This document shows, piece by piece, positions 6,484-14,641 of a DNA stretch of 27,006 nt; within the stretch, counting starts at the first letter, position 1; the number at the start of each line of letters is the position of its first letter. Location: positions 1-27,006 of the forward strand of contig JAADIA010000040.1 of the NCBI GenBank assembly GCA_013151555.1. The letters are read 5' to 3'. The position numbers and the translations under genes were made by a program. Below the pieces are notes generated by a model. That model saw nothing but the letters and a program-made list of their open reading frames with translations, ran no database searches and was not told the DNA's origin. The stretch is from Nitrospirota bacterium. Lineage in GTDB: Bacteria > NPL-UPA2 > JAADIA01.

Positions 6484-8424
6484 ATGAAGATTATAGCCCT
6501 TATTTGTGGTATAATATTTTTGTTCTCTCCTTATGTTTATGCCCAGGAGAGTGCTCCTTTTACCATAAAGAGTACCCGGCGTTTGTTGGTAATTAATACG
6601 GAAAACCAGCGGACAGAACGTTACTTGCCCTCTAGCGATAGCGAAGAGGTGCGCAAGAGAAGTTTTTACAAGGAGAATTTGGAACTGAGTTTTGAAGGTT
6701 CTGTTTATCATCCCAATTTGATGAATTTTAATCTCGATGCTCAGTTTGGTCTCTCCCAGCAGAAGGAGGAGTCAGGCATCGGGAAGTCGTTTGATACCGC
6801 CTCTTTGGGCAACCTGCGCTGGGTTACCAACTGGCTGGCAAAGAAACCTTATGCTTTCAGCCTCTTTGTGGACAAGCGCAACTTTACCCGGAACTATGAG
6901 TTCTTTGAAAGGGTAAAGACCGAGAGAACTGCCGTCGGCGGCCGCGGCCGCTGGGAGAACAAGATAGTTCCTATCTATTATTCCCTGGAAAAGAGCGATA
7001 CCAGGGAAAGAAAAACTACCCGGCCTTCTGAGGAGCGCGAACTTATCTTCAATTTCGGGGGGAATAAAACTTCGGCAAAGGGAAACAGTGATACCCGGTT
7101 GGATTATACCTATAGTAAATCCGAGCGTTCCACCCCGGGCATTTATGAAGAGAAAGGGAGAACTCATAACCTCCGTCTGTCCAATAACCTTATTTTTGGG
7201 AAGAAAGAAGAGAAAAGGCTCTCTTCCTATATTTATTATCTGACTCTGGGTGGTACCCAGGATATGGATAGTATTAATCTCTCTGAGGGCCTGGAACTTA
7301 AACATTCGCCTAACCTGTCCAGCAGGTACTCTTACGATCTTAACAGGGTAAGTGACAGAGGACTTAAAACTACTACCCAGCGAGGACGTTTTCAAATCCG
7401 GCATCAGCTTTATGAAAGTTTAACTACTACTTTCAATATGCACGGTTATCTAACCAGGGCCACTGACTACGATGAAGACAGCTTTGGCCCGGGGATAAAT
7501 TTGCTTTACCGTAAGAATATAAAGGTGGGTTTTCTGACTTTAAACTATAACTTAACAAATGATTTTAAAGAACGCCGGGCTTTTTCGCAGACTATCCTGG
7601 TTTTTGACGAAAGTCAGACTTTAACGGATGGAGTAGTTACTTTGCTTAATAACCCTGATGTTGATACCGGTTCCATTGAGGTTACCGATAGTGGCGGAAC
7701 GACTCGCTATGTTCTGAACAGCGACTATACCGTCTCCACGGTTGGCAATCGTATCCAGCTTAGCCGGATAGCCACGGGGAGTATAGCCAACGGCAGCACT
7801 GTTCTGGTAGATTATACCACTTCCACCAACCCTTCCTTTGACTATGTTTCCTTAAGGCAAGGAGCCGGCATCAGAACGGACTTCTTGGAAGGGAAGCTCG
7901 GCTTATACTATCGCCTTATGAGTCAGCGTTATCCTTATTCCGAGAAAGTGGAAAACATGGTGTTGGAAACTACTAAGGGTAAGATAGTGGGAGCGTCCTT
8001 TAATTTCCGCCCTTTTTACGGGAGCGTGGAGCATGAGAAGTATGAATCTTCCATTTCCCCGTACGAGGCTTATCGGGTCCGTCAGAGTTTCTTCCTGACC
8101 TTAGCCCGTCGTTCCACTTTGAGTTTTCAGAGCTCGCAGAGTTTCACCCGGTTCCAAAATACGGGGGAAAAACAGAGGTTTTATGATTTTATGACCCGAT
8201 ATCGTACTCCTCTTAGCTCCTTCACGTTTTTTAATATGGAAGGGGGCTACCGCCGGCAAAAGGGTGCTAACATAAATTTAACCCTTCAGACTATAAGGAC
8301 CTATATAGAATTCCAGCGGGGGTTTCTCTCTTTTAAGATAGGATATGAGTTTGAAGATAAGGACTCCTGGGGAGATTTGCGCCGGGACCATTATATTTAT
8401 ACGGAATGGAGAAGAGAATTTTAA
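6484..8424 (+). CDS. Large outer-membrane beta-barrel protein, probable porin of the cytochrome conduit
   Basis: A 646-residue protein with a signal peptide (cleavage near VYA-QES, about residue 20). The rest is rich in alternating hydrophobic/polar strands with frequent Tyr, Phe and Arg and no long hydrophobic helix. It ends in EWRREF; a C-terminal Phe is the usual assembly signal of outer-membrane barrels. A loop-like insert around 390-440 (GSIEVTDSGGTTRYVLNSDY followed by a VLVDYTTS segment) resembles an all-beta extracellular domain. It contains no CXXCH. Its place between two cytochrome/NHL pairs suggests the pore of a porin-cytochrome complex (compare MtrB, PioB, OmbB), although the N-terminal CXXC of MtrB is absent. 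Start ATG 6484 has only a weak ribosome site. Barrel identity is strong; the conduit role is inferred. Confidence 0.85.
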   Translation: MKIIALICGIIFLFSPYVYAQESAPFTIKSTRRLLVINTENQRTERYLPSSDSEEVRKRSFYKENLELSFEGSVYHPNLMNFNLDAQFGLSQQKEESGIGKSFDTASLGNLRWVTNWLAKKPYAFSLFVDKRNFTRNYEFFERVKTERTAVGGRGRWENKIVPIYYSLEKSDTRERKTTRPSEERELIFNFGGNKTSAKGNSDTRLDYTYSKSERSTPGIYEEKGRTHNLRLSNNLIFGKKEEKRLSSYIYYLTLGGTQDMDSINLSEGLELKHSPNLSSRYSYDLNRVSDRGLKTTTQRGRFQIRHQLYESLTTTFNMHGYLTRATDYDEDSFGPGINLLYRKNIKVGFLTLNYNLTNDFKERRAFSQTILVFDESQTLTDGVVTLLNNPDVDTGSIEVTDSGGTTRYVLNSDYTVSTVGNRIQLSRIATGSIANGSTVLVDYTTSTNPSFDYVSLRQGAGIRTDFLEGKLGLYYRLMSQRYPYSEKVENMVLETTKGKIVGASFNFRPFYGSVEHEKYESSISPYEAYRVRQSFFLTLARRSTLSFQSSQSFTRFQNTGEKQRFYDFMTRYRTPLSSFTFFNMEGGYRRQKGANINLTLQTIRTYIEFQRGFLSFKIGYEFEDKDSWGDLRRDHYIYTEWRREF

Positions 8425-8460
8425 ACTCCAGAGCGCCCAGAGGAATACAAAAAATTAATA

Positions 8461-8626
8461 GGACGCAGATTTAAAAAGCAAAAAACATAAACCACGAGAT
8501 TAGCCCAAGACTCTCACAGATAATAATTAAAATTTAACTTTTCTTTAATTCTATAAAAGTCAATCTTGTAATAATTTGTGGTTATAAAGTTTTTTAAATC
8601 CTAAAAATCTGCGTTTATCTGCGTCC
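8461..8626. repeat. Inverted-repeat element with GGACGCAGAT arms
   Basis: The left arm GGACGCAGATTT (8461-8472) is mirrored by AAATCTGCG (about 8605-8613) and a second ATCTGCGTCC ending at 8626. A nested pair ATAAACCAC / GTGGTTAT lies inside. The whole gap before the second NHL gene could fold into a long hairpin. It is MITE-like in shape but encodes nothing, and no target-site duplication is evident. Confidence 0.65.
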
Positions 8627-8660
8627 CAAAAAGAATTTATGGTTTAATTCAGGGTTTATT

Positions 8661-9713
8661 ATGAATATTTTCCTTAAAGGCAAGAGGTTCTTGATTTTAT
8701 TTTCTTTGTTTCTCTTCTCTGTCATAGGAGTCTCTTCCTCATTCCCTGAAGATAATAAAAAACAGGTGAAAGCTCCTTTCTGGCCTACTCCTCCGGCAGA
8801 AACCCGGATCCGTTTTGTAAGCAGTTTTTCCTCTCCGGAGGATATCGGGGTACCCGGAGGGGGTTTTTTTAAACGTGTCCGGGACCTGTTGATTGGACGG
8901 CGAAGCAGAAAGATGGTCCGGCCCTATGGAATAGCAATAGGACCGGGGGGAAACCGGATCTATGTATCCGACCCGGGCCTGGGAGTAGTTCATATATTTG
9001 ACCGGAGGAAACATAGCTATTCTATGCTGAGTGCCGGGGGGGGGGACAAATTTGTTTCTCCCATCGGGGTGGCTCTTGACGATAAAGGACGTTTGTTTGT
9101 TTCCGATACAAAACTCCGGAAGGTCTTTGTCTTTAACAACAAATTAAAATATCTTTTCTCTCTGGGTGACCGGGAAAACTTACAGCGGCCTACAGGCATA
9201 GTGTTTACTCAGGGCAAGCTCTATGTCGTAGATACTTCCGGGCATCAGGTGGTCGTTTATGATGGAGAAGGCAATTATCTCTTCCGCTTCGGTCGGCGGG
9301 GAAGCGGGGATGGGACTTTTAATTTTCCTACGGGTATAACCGCTTCGGCGGCCGGTCGTTTATATATTAATGACAGCATGAACTTTCGCATTCAGGTTTT
9401 TAACCTTGAGGGAAAATTTTTATCAATTATCGGGGGCCCGGGGGATAGCAGCGGCTATTTCAGCCGACCCAAGGGAGTTGCCCTGGACAGCGATGATAAT
9501 TTATATGTTGTGGATGCTTTGTTCGATACCGTTCAGATTTTTAACCGGGAGGGACGGTTTCTTTTAAACTTTGGGGAAGCGGGGGAAAAAGAGGGAGAGT
9601 TCTGGCTTCCGGCCGGAATCGCTATAGATAAGCAAGACAGAATCTATGTGGCCGATTCCTATAACCGCCGCATTCAGATATTCCAGTATCTTAGTCGAGG
9701 GTCTATTCCCTAA
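8661..9713 (+). CDS. NHL-repeat beta-propeller protein B, exported
   Basis: A 350-residue protein with an N-terminal signal peptide (hydrophobic about 8-26) but no clear lipobox. A linker with the PPAETRIRFVSSFSSPEDI segment is shared with NHL protein A. Six NHL repeats fill about 90-345, for example IYVSDPGLGVVHIFDRR, LYVVDTSGHQVVVYDGEG and IYVADSYNRRIQIF at the end. The last repeats are more regular than in protein A. The gene follows the beta-barrel and precedes the dodecaheme cytochrome, repeating the NHL-then-cytochrome order seen at 4662-6265. Likely a periplasmic or cell-surface scaffold; no enzyme motif is seen. Confidence 0.9.
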   Translation: MNIFLKGKRFLILFSLFLFSVIGVSSSFPEDNKKQVKAPFWPTPPAETRIRFVSSFSSPEDIGVPGGGFFKRVRDLLIGRRSRKMVRPYGIAIGPGGNRIYVSDPGLGVVHIFDRRKHSYSMLSAGGGDKFVSPIGVALDDKGRLFVSDTKLRKVFVFNNKLKYLFSLGDRENLQRPTGIVFTQGKLYVVDTSGHQVVVYDGEGNYLFRFGRRGSGDGTFNFPTGITASAAGRLYINDSMNFRIQVFNLEGKFLSIIGGPGDSSGYFSRPKGVALDSDDNLYVVDALFDTVQIFNREGRFLLNFGEAGEKEGEFWLPAGIAIDKQDRIYVADSYNRRIQIFQYLSRGSIP

Positions 9714-9807
9714 AAAATAAGAAAAACTTGACAAGATAAACAGGATAGACATGATATTTAATTATATGGGTATTGGGTAATTATGAAGACAGGGAGATAA
9801 TGGGGAG

Positions 9808-11532
9808 ATGTTAAATAAAAATTTTATCCGGTTTATCATGTTAATCCTGTCTATATTTTTTGGATTATTGGCTTTATTCCTGCCGGGATTTGCTCTCATT
9901 GCTTCTGCTTCCAGCGTGGTTAATTCCAAACACAACCTTTCGGTCAGTGGACCCGGCACAGTTAAAGCTATCTCAGAGACAGGTGTGTGTATTTTCTGCC
10001 ATGCGCCGCACAATGCTACTGCAGAGGCCCCTCTCTGGAACCGTTATTCCTCCGGGGCGACCTATACTCCTTATTCGAGTTCAACTGCCCAGGCTACCAT
10101 GGGCCAGCCTACCGGCGCCTCTAAACTATGCCTGAGCTGTCATGACGGTACTATCGCTCTGGGTCTGGTGAGAAGCCGGGATACGGAGATATCTTTTAAT
10201 GGTAGTTCTACCTTGCCGCCCGGAGTCTCTAATTTGGGCACGGATTTATCCGATGACCATCCCATATCTTTTCCTTTTAATAATCCATTATATACTCAGG
10301 ACGGCCAGTTGAATAACCCGGCGCTGCTTACCGGAGCGGTAAAGTTGGATAGTAACGAAAATCTTCAGTGTACTTCCTGTCATAACCCTCATGATAATCA
10401 GTACGGTAAATTCCTGGTAATGGATAACCGGGCTTCGGCAATGTGCACTGCCTGCCATAATCCCACCGGCTGGACCGGTACTGTTCACCGGACCTCTACG
10501 GCAACCTGGAATGGTCAGCTTCCCGACCCCTGGCCGCATACGGCCTACACTACCGTTTTCGATAATGCCTGCGAAAACTGCCATCTCCCGCACAGCGCCG
10601 GCGGGCCGGCAAGGTTAATGAATAATGCTATCTCGGAGGAAAACTGTTTTCCTTGTCATGACGGTAATGTAGCCCAGAAAGATATCAAGAGCGAATTCAA
10701 TAAGATAAGTGTCCATCCTATAGCTGACACGGACGTCCACGATCCCACGGAGGATTTGATTAATCCTCCTCGCCATGTGGAATGCGTTGATTGCCACGAT
10801 TCCCATGCTGCTAATGCGGTTACTGCCTCTGCGCCCTATGCTTCCGGAGCCCTGGTTGATGTTAAAGGGGTAAATAGTTCCGGCAGTGAAGTTAACGAGA
10901 TAACTTTTCAATATGAACTCTGTTTCCGTTGCCATGCCGATAGCCTGAACAAGGGTGCTCCCCTGGTAAACCGACAGTTTGTGGAGACTAATACCCGTCT
11001 GGAGACAAGTTTATCCAATCAATCATATCATCCTATAGTGGGAGTTGGTAAAAACCCTAATGTCCCCAGTCTTATCAGTCCTTATACTACCTCCAGTATC
11101 ATCTATTGTACCGACTGCCATAATAACGATCAGGGACCCAATGCGGGCGGCGCCGGTCCTAATGGCCCGCACGGTTCAATTTACGCACCTATATTGGAAC
11201 GACAGTTGCTTCTTACCGATTACAGTCCCGAGAGTCCGGCGAATTATGCTCTCTGTTATAAATGCCATTCCCGGACAAACATCCTTAACAATAAGAGTTT
11301 TCCTTACCATAAGCTTCACATTGTAACGGTGCGGGCCTCTTGCACAACCTGTCATGACCCGCACGGAGTGGCCGGCGTAACTCACTTAATTAACTTTAAT
11401 ACCGATTATGTGACAAAAAATAGTCGCGGCCAATTGAAATTTGTGGATAATGGCACTTACCACGGGACCTGTTACCTGAGTTGCCATGGGCGAAACCATG
11501 GGGGAATGGGAATGGGGAAATACAGCTATTAA
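9808..11532 (+). CDS. Large secreted multiheme c-type cytochrome (11 CXXCH plus one CX3CH)
   Basis: A 574-residue cytochrome with a signal peptide ending near ASA-SSVVNSKHN (about 33-36). Eleven canonical heme sites are, in order: CIFCH, CLSCH, CTSCH, CTACH, CENCH, CFPCH, CVDCH, CFRCH, CTDCH, CYKCH and CTTCH. A twelfth, CYLSCH (555-560), has three residues between the cysteines and sits in a Gly/Met-rich tail with one further His. The first third (KHNLSVSGPG, CHAPHN, CLSCHDGTIAL, GTDLSDDHPISF) matches the small cytochromes of the island, so the protein appears to be an extended family member. Start ATG 9808 follows AGGGAG and GGGGAG. It ends 8 nt before the heptaheme gene. Probably the main extracellular or outer-membrane electron carrier of the cluster. 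Confidence 0.93.
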   Translation: MLNKNFIRFIMLILSIFFGLLALFLPGFALIASASSVVNSKHNLSVSGPGTVKAISETGVCIFCHAPHNATAEAPLWNRYSSGATYTPYSSSTAQATMGQPTGASKLCLSCHDGTIALGLVRSRDTEISFNGSSTLPPGVSNLGTDLSDDHPISFPFNNPLYTQDGQLNNPALLTGAVKLDSNENLQCTSCHNPHDNQYGKFLVMDNRASAMCTACHNPTGWTGTVHRTSTATWNGQLPDPWPHTAYTTVFDNACENCHLPHSAGGPARLMNNAISEENCFPCHDGNVAQKDIKSEFNKISVHPIADTDVHDPTEDLINPPRHVECVDCHDSHAANAVTASAPYASGALVDVKGVNSSGSEVNEITFQYELCFRCHADSLNKGAPLVNRQFVETNTRLETSLSNQSYHPIVGVGKNPNVPSLISPYTTSSIIYCTDCHNNDQGPNAGGAGPNGPHGSIYAPILERQLLLTDYSPESPANYALCYKCHSRTNILNNKSFPYHKLHIVTVRASCTTCHDPHGVAGVTHLINFNTDYVTKNSRGQLKFVDNGTYHGTCYLSCHGRNHGGMGMGKYSY

Positions 11533-11540
11533 CTTTGGAT

Positions 11541-12359
11541 ATGGTCATGAAAAAAATTCATATTTCCCATAGTATAATAATAGTTGCTCTTACTTTATCT
11601 TTTATCCTGGGAGGGATTTATTTAGTGAGGGCGGCGTTAAATTCAAAGATGCATAATTTCGAAGGTAAATGTCAGATATGTCATCGGGGAACGCCTGCTC
11701 CGAACGCCGAACGTAAAGATATTGTCCTCGTGGATGAAAGCGAGAGGCTCTGTATTTCTTGCCATACCGTTGATAAGAAGATGTCTCATCCCATCCGGGT
11801 AGTTCCCAGTATGCCTGTTCCCGGGGAGATGCCTCTGGATAAGCAGAATAGGTTAACCTGTATAACCTGTCACGATGTGCACAAGGAAGATAAGGCATCC
11901 TTCCGGAAGGACCAATTAGCAGGACTTCTGCGGGGGCATGTTCAGGGAAGAGCCTTTTGTTTTATCTGTCACTCCCGGGATATATCTAAATCGTCCCGGA
12001 GGCATCAGACTTCTGTTTCCTATGCCCACGGGGAGGGTAGATTAATAGAAAAAAAAGATGGTTCTCTTCTGGATTCATTCTCCCGGGAATGTCTTAGCTG
12101 TCACGACGGAACGATTTCCAAAATGCCTTCGGTTTCCGTGCGAGAAGGAATCTGGAAACATGGGGTCAGTCTCAGCCACCCTATAGGCGTGCGCTATCCC
12201 CGGGACGGGGATTTCCGGGCATATCTTCCCAAGAAGATCCGGCTCTTTGACGGCAAGGTGGGGTGTCTTTCCTGCCATGACCCTTATGCTAAAGAACGCA
12301 ACCTGTTGGTGATGAGTAACAGGAGAAGCAGGTTGTGCCTTTCCTGTCATAATAAATGA
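11541..12359 (+). CDS. Membrane-anchored heptaheme c-type cytochrome
   Basis: A 272-residue cytochrome with one N-terminal hydrophobic segment (about 9-31, IIIVALTLSFILGGIYLV) that may be an uncleaved anchor or a signal peptide. Seven heme sites follow: CQICH, CISCH, CITCH, CFICH, CLSCH, CLSCH and CLSCH. The frame is open further upstream but overlaps the preceding gene, so ATG 11541 (or 11547) just after its stop is the natural start. It is tightly linked to the large cytochrome (8-nt gap). If the anchor is retained, it would face the periplasm and could pass electrons from the inner membrane to the conduit; that direction is inferred. Confidence 0.9.
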   Translation: MVMKKIHISHSIIIVALTLSFILGGIYLVRAALNSKMHNFEGKCQICHRGTPAPNAERKDIVLVDESERLCISCHTVDKKMSHPIRVVPSMPVPGEMPLDKQNRLTCITCHDVHKEDKASFRKDQLAGLLRGHVQGRAFCFICHSRDISKSSRRHQTSVSYAHGEGRLIEKKDGSLLDSFSRECLSCHDGTISKMPSVSVREGIWKHGVSLSHPIGVRYPRDGDFRAYLPKKIRLFDGKVGCLSCHDPYAKERNLLVMSNRRSRLCLSCHNK

Positions 12360-12415
12360 GCTCCGGGTTTTTATAAATTATAAAAGATGATCATGAAAGC
12401 ACGAAGGAGCGAGAA

Positions 12416-12443
12416 CCTGTCTGCGTGCCACGCACAGGCAGGC
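12416..12443. repeat. Hairpin repeat CTGCGTG/CACGCACAG
   Basis: CCTGTCTGCGTGCC followed by ACGCACAGGCAGG forms a near-perfect hairpin 57 bp after the heptaheme gene. It is a sequence cousin of the CCTGCCTGC palindromes at 1359 and 12474. It lacks a T-run, so it is better read as a dispersed palindrome than as a terminator. Confidence 0.6.
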
Positions 12444-12468
12444 ACGAAGAGAATCCTATGAATTTTTT

Positions 12469-12572
12469 GACAGCCTGCCTGCCGCAGGCAGGGATGAACG
12501 GGATTAACAAGATTTCTTAAATTTTTCTATACTTATTAATCTTAATCCTGTTTTTATCCTGTATATCCTGTC
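12469..12572. repeat. Dispersed inverted-repeat element, ACAGGAT family
   Basis: Ends GACAG (12469) and CTGTC (to 12572) enclose a GC near-palindrome (12474-12492, exact reverse complement of 1359-1377) and the pair GGATTAACAAGATT / AATCTTAATCC plus two ATCCTG units. The architecture is the same as at 22225-22326, which supports a family of related elements. Confidence 0.7.
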
Positions 12573-12645
12573 AGAATAATTTTCAACAGGGTAAATCAGG
12601 GTCTAATTTAGTCTTCTAACAAACACTTACGAGAGGAGGTTTCTG

Positions 12646-13236
12646 ATGTCAAACAAACAGAGATACAGAAGGCGGAAATATTTTATAAAAAACAGCACCC
12701 AGTCAAGGTTAATCTTAAAGACGTATATAGTGCTGGCGGTAGTACTGGTTCTGGTAGGCACATTATTCTATATTGCTGCCAACAAGAATCTGGAGGGAGA
12801 TTATTTTAAAGCTCATCTCGTCCTTAAAACTACTATGGATAATCTTCTTCCCATTCTGATTGCAGTGAATGGTATCGCCCTTATCCTGGCAGCATTTCTT
12901 ATCGTTCGTTTTACTCACAGAATTGCCGGTCCCGTATACCGGCTCAGGAAAATGGCTCCCCGAATTGCCGAAGGCGATCTCTCCCGGGAACTTAAATTCA
13001 GACAATCCGATGAGGCAAAAGAGATTGCTGAGGCTGTTAATCAAATAATAGCGGGACTGCGTCAAAAGATAATTGTATTAAAACAGGACCTGGGTAACGT
13101 TTCCTCAATGTGTGAAGAAATATTCTCCATAGGTCAAAATGAACCTTTGCCGAGCCATCTTCTTCAGGTTGTTAAGGAATTGCATATTACTCTCAAATCC
13201 GTCAATGATAATCTGGAAAAATTCAAAGTAAATTAG
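12646..13236 (+). CDS. HAMP-domain integral membrane protein
   Basis: A 196-residue protein with a basic N-terminus, two transmembrane helices (about 24-44 and 67-89) and a HAMP linker after the second (RIAGPVYRLRKMAPRIAEGDLS, about 92-113, read as two joined parts), followed by a helical coiled-coil tail. It has no kinase, methyl-accepting, cyclase or other output domain. The periplasmic loop is only about 20 residues. The start is ATG 12646 behind GAGAGGAGG. The gene closes the cytochrome island; it might be a membrane sensor subunit or a scaffold that couples to a separate kinase. Function not known. Confidence 0.85.
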   Translation: MSNKQRYRRRKYFIKNSTQSRLILKTYIVLAVVLVLVGTLFYIAANKNLEGDYFKAHLVLKTTMDNLLPILIAVNGIALILAAFLIVRFTHRIAGPVYRLRKMAPRIAEGDLSRELKFRQSDEAKEIAEAVNQIIAGLRQKIIVLKQDLGNVSSMCEEIFSIGQNEPLPSHLLQVVKELHITLKSVNDNLEKFKVN

Positions 13237-13422
13237 TTTTTCTTATTGACAAAGCGTATTGTAAAGGATAAGCTGTTATGATAGTTTGACTTGCTATATT
13301 CATATCTTGTTGACCGGGTTTAGAGAAACGGTTTTTTTTAATGGTTCAACCTGTGCCGTCTATCACAGGGATTGATTGAAAGAGGAAAAAAGCCAGCGGG
13401 TTTTATTTCCGGGAGGAGAGAA

Positions 13423-14436
13423 ATGTATTTCCCGAAATATCGGTTGCGCCGGTTGCGCGGAAACAAGAATTTGCAGCGGATGGTGAGGGAGACAAAACTT
13501 TTTGTAGATGATCTGGTAATGCCCTTTTTCGTCCGGGAAGGAAAGAAAGTTAAAAAAATTATTTCTTCTATGCCGGGGAACTATCAGCTCTCCGTGGACA
13601 ATCTGGTCCGGGAAGTGGAAGAGGTAAAGGAAGCCGATATTCCCGCTGTTCTCCTCTTCGGTATTCCCGACGTCAAGGATGAAGAAGCTTCTTCCGCTTA
13701 TGCCGGGGAAGGAATTGTTCAACGAGCTGTAAGAGCGATCAAAGACAGAGTCCCCGGGATGATTGTTATTACCGACGTCTGCCTGTGCGAGTACATGAGC
13801 CATGGGCATTGCGGAATTATAAAAGGCCGGCCGTTGCCGAAAACCGAAAGCCGAAAACCGAAAGCTGAAATCGACAATGAGGCTACCCGGCATCTTCTGG
13901 CCAGGACAGCCTTGTCCCATGTCCGGGCGGGAGCGGATGTGGTCGCTCCTTCGGCAATGATGGATGGACAAGTATCCGCTATCCGGGGTATTCTTGACGA
14001 GAATGGTTACCAGGATATTCCTATCATGTCCTATTCTGCTAAATATGCTTCCTCCTTTTACGGCCCTTTCCGGGAGGCTGCCGAATCGCCCCCGGCTTTT
14101 GGCGACCGTCGTTCCTATCAGATGGATATGGCCAATTCTCATGAAGCTCTGCGGGAGGTGGCCCTGGATATTGAGGAAGGAGCGGATATCGTCATGGTCA
14201 AGCCGGCTCTGGGATATATGGATATCATCTATCGGGTCAAAGAGAAATTTGGCTATCCCGTAGCTGCCTACAGTGTCAGCGGTGAGTTTGCTATGGTTAA
14301 AGCTGCCGTAGAGAAAGGATGGTTGGAAGAGAAAAAGACAGTTTTGGAGATACTGACCGGTTTGAAGAGAGCCGGAGCGGACATAATTATTACCTACTGG
14401 GCCAAGGATGTAGCTCGATGGTTGAAAGAAAGTTAA
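13423..14436 (+). CDS. hemB: Porphobilinogen synthase (delta-aminolevulinic acid dehydratase)
   Basis: Condenses two 5-aminolevulinate to porphobilinogen in tetrapyrrole synthesis, in the cytoplasm. The 337-residue protein shows the zinc-type metal site CLCEY...HGHC (C120, C122, C130), both active-site lysines ([15 protein letters not shown]207; [12 protein letters not shown]260) and [10 protein letters not shown]. The start is ATG 13423 behind GGGAGGAG; an in-frame TTG at 13372 has no such site. Residues 139-150 are encoded by a tandem 14-bp repeat and replace the short surface loop usually found after HGHCG. A weak promoter candidate (TTGACA at 13246, N17, TAAGCT) lies upstream. Together with ahbD and ccm downstream it forms a heme-supply block for the cytochromes. 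Confidence 0.96.
   Translation: MYFPKYRLRRLRGNKNLQRMVRETKLFVDDLVMPFFVREGKKVKKIISSMPGNYQLSVDNLVREVEEVKEADIPAVLLFGIPDVKDEEASSAYAGEGIVQRAVRAIKDRVPGMIVITDVCLCEYMSHGHCGIIKGRPLPKTESRKPKAEIDNEATRHLLARTALSHVRAGADVVAPSAMMDGQVSAIRGILDENGYQDIPIMSYSAKYASSFYGPFREAAESPPAFGDRRSYQMDMANSHEALREVALDIEEGADIVMVKPALGYMDIIYRVKEKFGYPVAAYSVSGEFAMVKAAVEKGWLEEKKTVLEILTGLKRAGADIIITYWAKDVARWLKES
13837..13871 (+). repeat. Simple tandem repeat inside hemB
   Basis: The 14-mer CCGAAAACCGAAAG occurs twice head to tail (13837-13850, 13851-13864) and is followed by a degenerate part copy. It stays in frame and encodes [12 protein letters not shown]. The composition looks like intergenic simple-sequence tracts rather than hemB coding sequence, so it is probably an inserted repeat tolerated in a surface loop. 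Confidence 0.75.
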
Positions 14437-14443
14437 GTTAATA

Positions 14444-14594
14444 AGTGCTCCAGTTAACAAACAAATAAAAGTGCTCCAGTGCTCCAGTTAAAGAATACAA
14501 AATCTAAACTGCATAGATTCGAAAATCAATTTTAAATTTCCAATCTTCAATTTACAATTACGAGCGTAGCGAGTTAACAAGTGCTCCAGTGCTT
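14444..14594. repeat. AGTGCTCCAGT repeat cluster between hemB and the ahbD-like gene
   Basis: AGTGCTCCAG units occur at 14444, 14470 (as a double unit reading AGTGCTCCAGTGCTCCAGTT) and 14580, with GTTAACAA next to the first and last. AT-rich AATTT/CAATTT tracts lie between them. It fills most of the 205-bp gap. Too short and irregular for CRISPR; no coding capacity. Confidence 0.65.
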
Positions 14595-14641
14595 GAGTAG
14601 GGGCTCGATTTATCGAATGTTAGTCTATAGTTAGGAAATAT

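Noticed and set aside
6772-7404. 210-codon minus-strand frame inside the beta-barrel gene
   Set aside because: Antisense to a well-supported gene, no domain, no start signal.
9728-9757. Sigma-70 promoter TTGACA-N18-TGATAT before the large cytochrome
   Set aside because: The -35 is part of the ACAGGAT-type dispersed repeat, the spacer is 18 nt and the -10 is poor; cannot be separated from chance.
11481-11540. N-terminal extension of the heptaheme cytochrome
   Set aside because: It overlaps the end of the preceding cytochrome gene in another frame; ATG 11541 gives a normal hydrophobic N-terminus and an 8-nt gap.
13363-14460. 365-codon open frame on the minus strand
   Set aside because: It lies fully antisense to hemB, whose motifs are certain; the minus-strand translation has no recognisable domain and no ribosome site. 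It is a codon-bias shadow.
14444-14594. CRISPR array
   Set aside because: Units of about 10 bp with irregular spacing and no uniform spacers; simple dispersed repeats instead. No cas genes in the window.
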